From NCBI RefSeq assembly GCF_011683955.1, contig NZ_JAAQPI010000005.1:124001-188000 (forward strand): a stretch of 64,000 bases of DNA, given 5' to 3'. This document shows, in pieces, positions 35,880 through 44,216 of this stretch; within the stretch, counting starts at the first letter, position 1, and each line of letters opens with the position of its first letter. The DNA is from Pseudomaricurvus alkylphenolicus (GTDB taxonomy: Bacteria > Pseudomonadota > Gammaproteobacteria > Pseudomonadales > Cellvibrionaceae). The notes under the pieces were generated by a model that did not search any database, had not been told where the DNA came from, and worked only from the letters and a program-made list of their open reading frames with translations. The translations under genes were made by a program, and so were the position numbers.

Positions 35880-36825
35880 TAAGAGTGAAAGTGAATCCCG
35901 TTATCTCTCAGCCAAGATCGTGGTGGTCGGCGCGGGTTTGATGGGGTGCGGAATCGCGCAAGTGTTTGCACAAAAGGGCATCTCAACGGTGATCTGTGAC
36001 CCGGTTGAAGAGGCGCGAAACACTGCACTGGACAAAATCAGAGCCAACCTCGACCTGCAAGGGCTCAATCACGCCTGCCTGGAATGCATCAGAATTGCGG
36101 ATGATCTTGCCAGTGAAGTAAGCAACGCTAATTTTGTTATCGAGGCGGCACCAGAAAAACTTCCGATCAAGCAAAAAATATTTGCGGAGCTGGTGGTCGC
36201 CGCGCCGTCTTCCTGCATTCTTGCCAGCAATACCTCCGTTATTCCGATTCGGGATATTGCCGCTGGTTTGAAGACGGCTGAGCGAATTATCGGCACCCAC
36301 TGGTGGAATCCACCCTATTTGGTTCCCCTGGTCGAAGTAGTGCAGTCGGATCGCTCCTCGGAAACCTGTGTGTTGAATATGATGGCGCTGCTCGACTATG
36401 TCGGCAAGAAGCCTATTCATGTCAAGAAAGACGTGACCGGTTTCGTGGCCAATCGCATGCAACATGCTTTGTGGCGGGAAGCTGTCGCTCTTATTAACGA
36501 TGGGGTCTGCGATCCGGTGACTATCGATGTTGCCGTCAAAAACAGTTTCGGTATGCGATTACCCGTTTTGGGTCCGATTGAAAACGCTGACTTGGTGGGT
36601 CTTGATCTGACCCAGGACATACACAGTGTTGTGCTTGAAGATCTTAATGCCGACCGGGGACCGGCACGGGTACTGATAAATAAGGTAGATGCCGGCGAGC
36701 TCGGTATGAAGACCGGTAGCGGCTTTAGAAACTGGACGCCGGAGCAGGCGGACAGCGTTCGCAAGAACTTGATCCAGTACCTGCTAAAAGTCACTGAATC
36801 TCCTTTTCCACACTCTGATAACTAA
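35872..36825 (+). CDS. 3-hydroxyacyl-CoA-dehydrogenase-like enzyme (L-carnitine / gulonate dehydrogenase type)
   Basis: 317 aa from the ATG at 35872, with GGAAG 6 nt upstream; an extension to 35821 lies within the microprotein gene. The N-terminal Rossmann motif is VVGAGLMGCGIAQVFAQKG. The catalytic His is in IIGTHWWNPPYLVPLVEVVQ, and the C-terminal domain has VTGFVANRMQHALWREAV and GPIENADLVGLDLTQDIHS. The WWNPP form and single C-terminal domain resemble L-carnitine or L-gulonate 3-dehydrogenases rather than fatty-acid FadB. It would oxidise a beta-hydroxy acid to a beta-keto acid for the BKACE enzyme encoded next. Confidence 0.85.
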   Translation: MTSKSESESRYLSAKIVVVGAGLMGCGIAQVFAQKGISTVICDPVEEARNTALDKIRANLDLQGLNHACLECIRIADDLASEVSNANFVIEAAPEKLPIKQKIFAELVVAAPSSCILASNTSVIPIRDIAAGLKTAERIIGTHWWNPPYLVPLVEVVQSDRSSETCVLNMMALLDYVGKKPIHVKKDVTGFVANRMQHALWREAVALINDGVCDPVTIDVAVKNSFGMRLPVLGPIENADLVGLDLTQDIHSVVLEDLNADRGPARVLINKVDAGELGMKTGSGFRNWTPEQADSVRKNLIQYLLKVTESPFPHSDN

Positions 36826-36838
36826 GACGAGGTTGAAT

Positions 36839-37690
36839 ATGTCACTCGACGATAAAGTACTGCTGACGGTCGCTTGTACGGGCGCCTGGCCTACTAAAGA
36901 ACATACACCCTATATTCCGCTGACACCGCAGGAAGAGGCGGATGAAATTGTACGTTGCTGGGAAGCTGGAGCTTCGATTGCGCACATACATGTTCGCGAC
37001 GATGAATTCAATGCGTCGATGGATTTCGATAAGTTCAAGGAAACGGTGGATCTGGTTCGCAGCCGTTGTGACATTGTGATCAACCTGACCACTTCGGGTG
37101 GATTGGGGTTGGATGATGAGATAAGGATGAAACCCTTCCAGGAGCTGCGACCGGAAATTGCGTCTTACGATTGCGGTACCATGAACTGGGCTCACAGCAC
37201 AGTGTTTGAAAACAGTCCCAAGTTTCTGGAAAAGCTGGCGGTTACCATGGTGGAGTGCAAGGTTAAGCCGGAGATTGAGATCTTTGATGGTGGCATGGTT
37301 TATAACATGCTGCATTATCTGAAAAAGGGTCTGCTGCAGGAGCGACCGCATTTGCAGTTTGTGCTGGGGGCGCCTGGGGGTATGACGGCGGAGGTGAAGA
37401 ATCTGATGTTCCTGTTGGATATTTGCCGTGAAAACCTGGGGCATAATTTTACCTGGGGGGCTTTGGGTATTGGCCGTGGGCATCTGCCGATCAAGTATGC
37501 GGCTCTGGCTTTGGGAGGGCATCTTCGTGTCGGTATGGAGGACAATATCTTCTATCGCAAGGGACAGCTGGCCAAGTCTAATGTGGAGTTTGTTGAGCGC
37601 AGTAAACGGATGGTGTCGGAAATCGACAAGTCCATTGCAACGCCTGAGGAAGCCAGACAGATTCTGAATCTTCAGAATTGTCCGGGTTAG
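36839..37690 (+). CDS. Beta-keto acid cleavage enzyme (BKACE, DUF849)
   Basis: 283 aa from the ATG at 36839, with GAGG upstream. The opening VLLTVACTGAWPTKEHTPYI, the EAGASIAHIHVRDD metal-binding His-x-His and VINLTTSGG are characteristic of BKACE, the group named for 3-keto-5-aminohexanoate cleavage enzyme. These Zn enzymes exchange a beta-keto acid with acetyl-CoA to give acetoacetate and a shorter acyl-CoA. Following a beta-hydroxy-acid dehydrogenase, the pair implies hydroxy acid to keto acid to acyl-CoA. Carnitine is one known substrate of such a pair but no other carnitine gene is present. Last gene of the operon. Confidence 0.9.
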   Translation: MSLDDKVLLTVACTGAWPTKEHTPYIPLTPQEEADEIVRCWEAGASIAHIHVRDDEFNASMDFDKFKETVDLVRSRCDIVINLTTSGGLGLDDEIRMKPFQELRPEIASYDCGTMNWAHSTVFENSPKFLEKLAVTMVECKVKPEIEIFDGGMVYNMLHYLKKGLLQERPHLQFVLGAPGGMTAEVKNLMFLLDICRENLGHNFTWGALGIGRGHLPIKYAALALGGHLRVGMEDNIFYRKGQLAKSNVEFVERSKRMVSEIDKSIATPEEARQILNLQNCPG

Positions 37691-37899
37691 TCTCTTACGG
37701 CTTCATTGACAATAGTGAATTATATTAACACTGAAAGCCGCAGACTTTTTCTGCTTGGTGCCAAAACCGGAAGTTCAGTACCGGCAGGATTTATCTACGT
37801 ACGTAGCAGCGGGCTCCGACCGCGACTGGGTCGGCAATGTCTCTGTTGTGCCAGAGGACATTGAATGGTGTTCTGTTCGTGCACTAGCTGGATCGTGGT
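37691..37899. other. Intergenic start of a 782-bp gene-free stretch
   Basis: No gene was seen. The word GTGCACTAGCTGGATCG at 37879-37895 matches 50911-50927 (GTGCACTAGAGGGATCG) at 15 of 17 positions, marking the left limit of the repeat shared with 50.9-51.2 kb. Confidence 0.5.
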
Positions 37900-38108
37900 G
37901 GGCCGCTTCGAAGGGAGCCGTTTTCTTTTATAGTTCGGGAACGGTCCGCTTCGGGGTATAACCATCTGGGACACGCATGAATACATCCCTGTAGCTCTGC
38001 TTCGCCATCCATGGCGAAGACGGTCCCATATGGTTATACCCCGAATCGGCCCTTTTGATCGACAATTGGTTTCTTAATTAGACCTCTGTGCTCCCTTCGA
38101 AGCGGCCC
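37900..38108. repeat. Nested palindromic element with 19-bp terminal inverted repeats
   Basis: The termini are perfect: GGGCCGCTTCGAAGGGAGC at 37900-37918 and its complement at 38090-38108. Inside, 37952-37972 and 38023-38043 form a 21-bp inverted repeat with one mismatch. Its loop holds a 9-bp hairpin (CTTCGCCAT / ATGGCGAAG, 38000-38019) beside ACATCCCTGTAGCTCTGC, a word I recall from repeats in other proteobacteria. No coding content. It resembles a MITE or a clustered REP-type element. Confidence 0.8.
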
Positions 38109-38409
38109 TTAGCTTCACGTTTTTGCCTTCTTTTGCATGGTGCGGGATGCCGTAAATGTCTGCAACGGCCGCACGACGTAGGGTGGATTAGAAGCGCTTT
38201 GCGCTTCGTAATCCACCGATCCGCCGAAGGTTTAAATTGGCGGCGGCCATTTATAGAACGCCTGTTGCAGCAACATCCCAAGGTGTTAAAAACCAGGCCG
38301 CAGCTAACGAACATCGCCGGCGGAACCGTCGGATTACGCTCCGCGAAGCGAAGCTAATCCAACCTACGCGAGAGCAAAACCCTGCCGATTCGAACGGCAG
38401 CTTATGGCA
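38097..38409 (+). repeat. ~313-bp direct repeat, copy A
   Basis: This segment is nearly identical to 50925-51238. It contains two GGATTA...AATCC small palindromes (near 38186-38216 and 38332-38360) and the common words TTTAAATTGGCGGCGGCC and AAAACCCTGCCGATTCGAACG. No credible gene is encoded. Copy A is preceded by the nested palindromic element, which is absent from copy B. Confidence 0.88.
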
Positions 38410-38410
38410 A

Positions 38411-38441
38411 CAAAAAAGCCGGTACCCATCAGAGCACCGGC
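38411..38441 (-). terminator. Rho-independent terminator of the sugar TonB receptor
   Basis: On the minus strand GCCGGT pairs with ACCGGC around a 12-nt loop, followed by TTTTTTG. It lies 32 nt past the receptor stop codon at 38473. Confidence 0.75.
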
Positions 38442-38472
38442 CAAGCGTACTGCGACATGCAGTGAGAAGCGA

Positions 38473-40776
38473 TCAGAACTCGTAGCTGGCGCTGAATACG
38501 TAGGAGCGGCCCAGAATGGTGCGACCGTTGCCAGCGGCGTTGCCGGTGATACGCGGGTCACCCTCGGTCAAACCTTCTTCGTCGGTTATATTGTCGCCCA
38601 CCAGTTGCAGGGTAACCTGCTCGTTAACCCGCAGGATGACACCAAGGTCGACTTTTTCGTAACCGGGCAGGTCCTGGGAGTTACCGTTATCACCAAAGCG
38701 GTCGTCCACAGCGGTCAGAGTACCGTACAAAGTACCTTCCATTCCAGCCATGTGGAAGTCGTAGCTGGGAGAGATGCGGATCTGCCAGTCCGGCTGACGA
38801 GGTGCAGAGTTGCCTTCGTTTTCCGCCACGGTGTCGGTCAGTTCGGTGCTTTGCAGTGTGGCGTTGACAGATACTCGGAAGTTCTCGCCGTTGTCGTACT
38901 GCGCATCCAGTTCAACCCCGTAAGCCTCGGCACCGGATTGCTGGGTGGGTGCACCGGGGAAGGGGGTGAAGTTCAGGCCGGTAAAATCGTTGTAAAAGAA
39001 GGTGGCAAACAGACCGAAGGTGTCACCGGAAAATTTGTAACCCAGCTCGTACTGATCGATTTCCTGGACCACTTCCTGGCCTTCGCGAATCATGTCAAAG
39101 GTTGGGAAGCGGAAGCCTCGGCCAATGCGGCCGAAAATGCCGGAGTCTTCATTCAGGGTGTAGTTAACGCCCAGGGTGCCGGAGGTTTTGGAATCGCTCA
39201 GGCTTCGGTCGGTATCGATACTGCCGTCGGCGTAGCCGGGGCCGGAGTCAACACGATAATCGGTATCTGCTGTTTCACGGCGAATGCCGGCGTCAATGCG
39301 CCAGTCGTCATTGATCTGCCATTCGTCCGCAATGTAAAAGGCTTTGGTTTCGGTTTCGCCGGTCGCGTCAATTCCGTAGGCCCAGCATCCCGCCCCGGGA
39401 ATATCGCTACAGCCGATGCCGGTTAACGGCTCTCCATTGGCCCTGACTTCAAACGCCACCTGATTGCCCAGTGACCAAACCTCGTCAGCGCTGTACTTGG
39501 ACCAGTAGTAACCGGCGGTAATCGTGTGGTCATCCAAGGTCTTGCTGACGCTGAAGTCGTTGCTCTTGGATTCGATGTCTTTTTCCACCACCCAGAAGCC
39601 CACAGCCTGAACCCAATCGTCGCCATCCAGCGTGCGGTCTGAGAATTCCGTCGTCGCAGTCAAACCGGCGGCCAGTTCGGACATGGGTACGGCACCGCCG
39701 GAGGGCACCAATCCGTAGGTGTTGGCATCGCCGGAGGTGATGTTGAAGCGGTTGCGAACCGTCCAGCCGTTGGCAAAGTCGTGTTCGATATTGAAGCCGG
39801 TAACGCTACCGTCCCAGCCGCGGCCCTGGGAAAAGTCGTACACAATCTGGTCACCATTAGCGTTTACGGTTACGGCGCGCTTTTTGGTGGTATTGCCGAC
39901 ATAGGTGAAGGTACCGGCGTCTACCCCCGGAGCTTCCAGCGGCACGGGCAAATACCAGGTGCCGTGGTCGTCGGTGTTGCGATGATAGAAGTTGGCTTTA
40001 CCGGAACCCCATTCTTTGGTCAGGTTGATAGTGAGCTGGTGGCCTTCTTCGGAATCGAATTCCGCGTCGCGAATACCGGGAGAGCGAGTCACATAGCCGC
40101 CCACCATATAGTAAAACTCGGGGGCGATCTTGCCGCTGATCATCCCGTCGACACGCTGCAGGTCGTAGTCCGAGGTGCTGTACTTGAGAATGCCCTCGGT
40201 TTCTTCACCGCCCTGCTTGAGACGGAAGTTGGTGGTCAGCCCCGGCTGGCCGTTGGAGAACACGGGGTTGGGGCCACCGCGCAGCGCTTCCATGCCATCG
40301 ATGGTCTCATCAATGCGGAACAGGGTTGAGTTTTCCAGGAACGAGAGGGTAGAGGGGGGATAGATGGGCGCACCTTCCACCTGCACGGTGACAAAGTCTG
40401 CATCACCGGTGCTGGGGAATCCACGCACGAAAATATTGGCGCCGCTGACGCCACCGGAGCTTTCGACCCAAACACCGGGAATGGTCTTAAACAGATCCGC
40501 GGTGCTCTTTGGGGAAAACTGTTTGATGGCTTCTTCGTCAACGGTAGTGATAGCGAAGCTGGCGTCGAGTTTACGTACGCCGGCCCCACCCGGAGTGCCG
40601 GTGACTACAACCTCTTCCAGGTCCAGCAGTTTGATTTCGCCGACCTCTTTCTTGGACTCCTCGGCGCCGGCAGTCATGGCGCCAAGCAGCATTGGCAGGG
40701 CCAGCCAGCGGCCAATAGATTTGCCGCCCAGGCGGGCGTGGGTCGAAACGGCGGATGCCAGTGCATTTTTCTTCAT
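38473..40776 (-). CDS. TonB-dependent receptor of the disaccharide locus
   Basis: 767 aa with an AGGGAGA ribosome site. A signal sequence (WLALPMLLGAMTAGA) at about 24-38 precedes the TonB-box region LLDLEEVVVTGTPG. Plug: DLFKTIPGVWVESSGGVSGA, then GMEALRGGPNPVFSNGQPGL. The barrel ends VFSASYEF. It is on the same strand as, and 36 nt downstream of, the beta-phosphoglucomutase gene, so its substrate is most likely a disaccharide or malto-oligosaccharide imported for the GH65 phosphorylase. No siderophore genes are nearby. Confidence 0.92.
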   Translation of the reverse strand: MKKNALASAVSTHARLGGKSIGRWLALPMLLGAMTAGAEESKKEVGEIKLLDLEEVVVTGTPGGAGVRKLDASFAITTVDEEAIKQFSPKSTADLFKTIPGVWVESSGGVSGANIFVRGFPSTGDADFVTVQVEGAPIYPPSTLSFLENSTLFRIDETIDGMEALRGGPNPVFSNGQPGLTTNFRLKQGGEETEGILKYSTSDYDLQRVDGMISGKIAPEFYYMVGGYVTRSPGIRDAEFDSEEGHQLTINLTKEWGSGKANFYHRNTDDHGTWYLPVPLEAPGVDAGTFTYVGNTTKKRAVTVNANGDQIVYDFSQGRGWDGSVTGFNIEHDFANGWTVRNRFNITSGDANTYGLVPSGGAVPMSELAAGLTATTEFSDRTLDGDDWVQAVGFWVVEKDIESKSNDFSVSKTLDDHTITAGYYWSKYSADEVWSLGNQVAFEVRANGEPLTGIGCSDIPGAGCWAYGIDATGETETKAFYIADEWQINDDWRIDAGIRRETADTDYRVDSGPGYADGSIDTDRSLSDSKTSGTLGVNYTLNEDSGIFGRIGRGFRFPTFDMIREGQEVVQEIDQYELGYKFSGDTFGLFATFFYNDFTGLNFTPFPGAPTQQSGAEAYGVELDAQYDNGENFRVSVNATLQSTELTDTVAENEGNSAPRQPDWQIRISPSYDFHMAGMEGTLYGTLTAVDDRFGDNGNSQDLPGYEKVDLGVILRVNEQVTLQLVGDNITDEEGLTEGDPRITGNAAGNGRTILGRSYVFSASYEF

Positions 40777-40812
40777 CGTTATCTCCCTCTCAGGGTTTAT
40801 TGTAGTAATTAC

Positions 40813-41478
40813 TCAGGCTGCCAGCGATAGCTGGAAATACCTTTGCATTGGAAACTCTTCTAAATCGTTATAAACATCGTCGGCGTCATTCAATTCACGG
40901 GGACAGCCGACGCCAATGGCTGCCATTCCGGCCCGTTTGATGGCTTCGACGCCGGCAATGGCGTCTTCAAAGGCGAGGCAATGCTCGGCGGTGACACCCA
41001 AACCCCTGGCAGCAGTCAGGAATATTTCCGGATGGGGTTTGGGGTTGGCGATCAGATTGGCATCGGCGATATAATCGAACAGTGCGCTTATGCCCAAACC
41101 GCTTAAAACCACTTTCGCATTCTTGCTGGCGGAGGCCAGGCCGACGGGAATACCCGCCGCCACCAGACTGGCCAGAAGCGTGCGCACACCGGGTAATAAA
41201 TCGTCGCTGGTCAGCTGGCGGATCTCTTGCAGGTAGTACTCGTTTTTGCGGGTTGCAAATTCCATTTTCTGTTCGTCGTTGAACTCATGGACGCGGGCCC
41301 CCAGCACTAGGTTCAATGAGGCCATGCGATCAATGCCTTTCAGCTGTTCTTCCAGGCTGTCTTCAATATCCATTTCCAACTCGTTGGCCAGTTGTTTCCA
41401 GGCTTGAAAGTGCAGATGAGCGGTATCGGCAATCACTCCGTCGAGGTCAAAAATGGCAGCTTGGTAATCACAGCGCAT
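40813..41478 (-). CDS. pgmB: Beta-phosphoglucomutase
   Basis: 221 aa from the ATG at 41478, overlapping the GH65 gene end by 11 nt, which indicates translational coupling. HAD-superfamily motifs: IFDLDGVIADTAHLHFQAWK (Asp nucleophile and acid/base Asp), GLASASKNAKVVL (Ser/Thr), NPKPHPEIFL (Lys) and AFEDAIAGVEAIKRAGM (Glu/Asp for Mg). VIADTAHLHFQAWK is specific to beta-phosphoglucomutases. It converts beta-glucose 1-phosphate, the product of an inverting GH65 phosphorylase, to glucose 6-phosphate. Confidence 0.93.
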   Translation of the reverse strand: MRCDYQAAIFDLDGVIADTAHLHFQAWKQLANELEMDIEDSLEEQLKGIDRMASLNLVLGARVHEFNDEQKMEFATRKNEYYLQEIRQLTSDDLLPGVRTLLASLVAAGIPVGLASASKNAKVVLSGLGISALFDYIADANLIANPKPHPEIFLTAARGLGVTAEHCLAFEDAIAGVEAIKRAGMAAIGVGCPRELNDADDVYNDLEEFPMQRYFQLSLAA

Positions 41479-43861
41479 GGGCGGCTCCTGTCGTTTGGGG
41501 GGTAAGCGGTACCAGGTCAAATTGTTGTTGAGGGTTGAGGGTGTTCAGGGTGATGTTGTTTCCCGCGTGTTTAAACTGCAGAGAGTCCCCCTCCAGCAAT
41601 CGGTACTGAACATTGGCAGCATCCACTTTTATCTCAACACGGCTGCCTCCGTAGAGCAGCGAGAAACGATAACCGTCGAGGTCCTGTGGGAGTCGGGGAT
41701 GAAAGCTCAAGCCCTCACTGAGGACGCGCATGCCGGCGAAACCATTGACGACGGACATCCAGGCTCCCCCCATGCAGGCGGTGTGGACTCCGTACTCGGT
41801 GTTGTGATGATGGTTGTCCAGATCCATGCGCATTACATCGCGCATATAGTCCATGGCTTTGTCCGCGTATCCCAGTTCGCAGGCAAGAATACCGTGCATA
41901 CAGGCGGAAAGCGTGGAGTCGTGGGTGGTGATCGACTCGTAGTAATCAAAATCCCGGCGCTTTTGTTCGATACTGAATTGCTCCGACAGAAGGAACAAGG
42001 CCAGAACCACGTCAGCCTGTTTGCAAACCTGATGACGATAAATGACCAGTGGATGGTAATGCAGTAACAGGGGATAGTTTTCTTTCGGCGTGTTGGCAAA
42101 GTCCCAGACTTTCTTATCGAAGAAAGCATCATCCTGGGCATGAACGCCGGTTTTAGCATCCTCTGGCAACCTCATTTTCTCCGCCGCCAGTGCCCACTGT
42201 TGAATTTCCTCGGTCTGAAGTTGTAGCTGTAAACGCAACTGTTCGTATCGCTCCGGATACTCCTGCTGTAGCCATTGGCACAGTTCAACCGCATATTGAA
42301 GGTGGTTCTGTGCCATGCAATTGGTAAAGAAGTTGTTATTGACCACCGCCGTGTATTCGTCGGGGCCGGTAACGCCATCAATACAGAATTCGCCATCACG
42401 ACGGGCATTGAAGTGACCAAGTTCCATCCAGATACGAACAGATTCCAGTACAATCTCAGCGCCTTGCTGCAGCATAAACTCGTCGTCTCCGGTGACCTGG
42501 TGATAACGTTTCACCGCGTAGGCGATGTCGGCATTGATATGAAACTGCGCTGTTCCGGCGGGGTAGTAAGCGGAGCATTCTTCACCGGCGATGGTGCGCC
42601 AGGGAAACAGCGCTCCCTTGCTGATCGCCATCTGCCGAGCGCGTTGACGCGCGGCATCGAGAATACTGTGGCGATAACTTAAAAGGTTACGAGCCAGCTC
42701 CGGTTGGGAGTGCAGGAAGAAGGGCAGGATATAAATCTCGGTATCCCAAAAATAATGTCCATCGTAGCCGTCTCCGCTGAGGCCCTTGGCTGCAATATTG
42801 GTTTTGCCGTCGCGGCCGACCGACTGGAGAAGGTGAAACTGGCTAAAGCGCATGCCCTGTTGCATGTCCGGATTACCATCAAGCTGAACATCGGCGTTAT
42901 GCCAGAATTCGCTTAATGGGGCTTGGTGGCGACGGGCCTGTTCGGAGTAGTTCAATCCTTGCTGCTTTTGAAGACAATCCACTACAGACTGCTCCAGTTC
43001 CGAAGCAGATCTTTCCCTTGAAGCGACGTAAACCAAGGTTTTTGTCAAGGAAACGCGATCACCTGATGAAACTTGAAACATAAAGTGACGATAGAGATTG
43101 TCGTCCTGACGTTCGTTTTTTGCGTTCCAGTCACACTGGGTCTTGACCTGATGTTGAGCCTTTGCCACTACGGTGAAACCGCTGGTCTGTATTTGTTGGC
43201 AAAGTGACAGCAAGCCTTCTTCGGTGGTTGCCGTCAGCGTCTGGTAATCACTTGAGTCGACGGCATTGGCCGCTCGGGGGTCGTGAATTTCGTCGCTTTC
43301 GTGTTCGATAGATTGAGGATTGCGGCGGCGTGCACAGAGTCCTGATGTCACTTCTATTGTGCCGTCGAAATCAAGTGCGGTGATCTCGCACTCAAGCATC
43401 GCCAGGTTGCTTTGATGCTGGCAAACCATACGGCGGAAGCACAATTCAATGGTTTCGCCATTGGGCGAGCGCCATTGAATCTCTCGCACCAGTTGCCCGG
43501 TTGCCATGGACAACTGCCGGCGATACCCGAGAACCTCACCCTGGTCGAGCGAGAATTCAGAACCGTTAACGCGAATCGTCATCAGGCGCCCGTTGGCAAC
43601 GGAGGCAAGACTCTGATTTTTTTCAGCATAGCCAAAGGCTTTTTCACCATAAGTAATGGCGGCGGCGGTAAAAACACCATTGAGAAAGGTGCCTTGGGCG
43701 AGGTGATTACAACGGCATTCCTCAAAATCGCCGCGAATGCCGATATAACCGTTACCCAGTGCAAACAGCGTCGCGTTCAGTTCGCTGTTGTCTGAGCGAT
43801 AAGGGGTTTCGGTAATAGCCCACTCATTGTCGGCTGTATTCAAATAAGGGGTATGAGTCAT
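41468..43861 (-). CDS. GH65 inverting disaccharide phosphorylase
   Basis: 797 aa. Family GH65 blocks include FALGNGYIGIRGDFEE, GYDGHYFWDTEIYILPFFLH and GVTGPDEYTAVVNNNFFTN, whose Glu is the general acid. The enzyme splits an alpha-linked glucose disaccharide with phosphate to beta-glucose 1-phosphate and glucose. Maltose, trehalose, kojibiose and nigerose phosphorylases share this fold, and I cannot choose between them by eye. It heads the minus-strand operon with pgmB and the TonB receptor. Two LacI-type palindromes lie 68 and 114 nt upstream. Confidence 0.9.
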   Translation of the reverse strand: MTHTPYLNTADNEWAITETPYRSDNSELNATLFALGNGYIGIRGDFEECRCNHLAQGTFLNGVFTAAAITYGEKAFGYAEKNQSLASVANGRLMTIRVNGSEFSLDQGEVLGYRRQLSMATGQLVREIQWRSPNGETIELCFRRMVCQHQSNLAMLECEITALDFDGTIEVTSGLCARRRNPQSIEHESDEIHDPRAANAVDSSDYQTLTATTEEGLLSLCQQIQTSGFTVVAKAQHQVKTQCDWNAKNERQDDNLYRHFMFQVSSGDRVSLTKTLVYVASRERSASELEQSVVDCLQKQQGLNYSEQARRHQAPLSEFWHNADVQLDGNPDMQQGMRFSQFHLLQSVGRDGKTNIAAKGLSGDGYDGHYFWDTEIYILPFFLHSQPELARNLLSYRHSILDAARQRARQMAISKGALFPWRTIAGEECSAYYPAGTAQFHINADIAYAVKRYHQVTGDDEFMLQQGAEIVLESVRIWMELGHFNARRDGEFCIDGVTGPDEYTAVVNNNFFTNCMAQNHLQYAVELCQWLQQEYPERYEQLRLQLQLQTEEIQQWALAAEKMRLPEDAKTGVHAQDDAFFDKKVWDFANTPKENYPLLLHYHPLVIYRHQVCKQADVVLALFLLSEQFSIEQKRRDFDYYESITTHDSTLSACMHGILACELGYADKAMDYMRDVMRMDLDNHHHNTEYGVHTACMGGAWMSVVNGFAGMRVLSEGLSFHPRLPQDLDGYRFSLLYGGSRVEIKVDAANVQYRLLEGDSLQFKHAGNNITLNTLNPQQQFDLVPLTPQTTGAAHAL

Positions 43862-43928
43862 AAGTCAAAGGGCAACCGTTGTTTGAAACATCGTCTTTTG
43901 CAGATTCGACCGCGATTTCAGAAAGTAT

Positions 43929-43988
43929 TGCAATCGATTGCATTGAGGTTAATTTAGCATTGGTTTTTGGATCATGCAATCGATTGCA
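43929..43988. promoter_or_regulatory. Two LacI-type operators in the divergent GH65/MFS promoter
   Basis: The 14-bp perfect palindrome TGCAATCGATTGCA occurs at 43929-43942 and again at 43975-43988, with 46 bp between centres. The central CG and the symmetric form are typical of LacI-family sites. The regulator is likely the LacI protein at 45605-46663. The rest of the 355-bp region has no gene. Confidence 0.82.
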
Positions 43989-44216
43989 AAAAAATAATGC
44001 AATGCTATGATGAAAGACATCCGGATATCAGTGAAATGCGGTTAGATGAGGAGTGTCAGCCTTATCCTATTGAAAAATAAGGATTATTTTTTGGTAGATA
44101 AGGCGCCGGAAACCTGACACATATTGTTGTTTACTGGCGAAGGGCACACATGGAAATGCTTGCATTCCTGGTTATAACAAAACGATATTAATTTTGGTTT
44201 AACATGAGACCTGTCT

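Noticed and set aside
38088-38485. Short plus-strand frames across the 313-bp repeat (and equivalents at 50968-51275)
   Set aside because: The repeat is palindrome-rich with indels between copies that shift the frame; no start signal is present.
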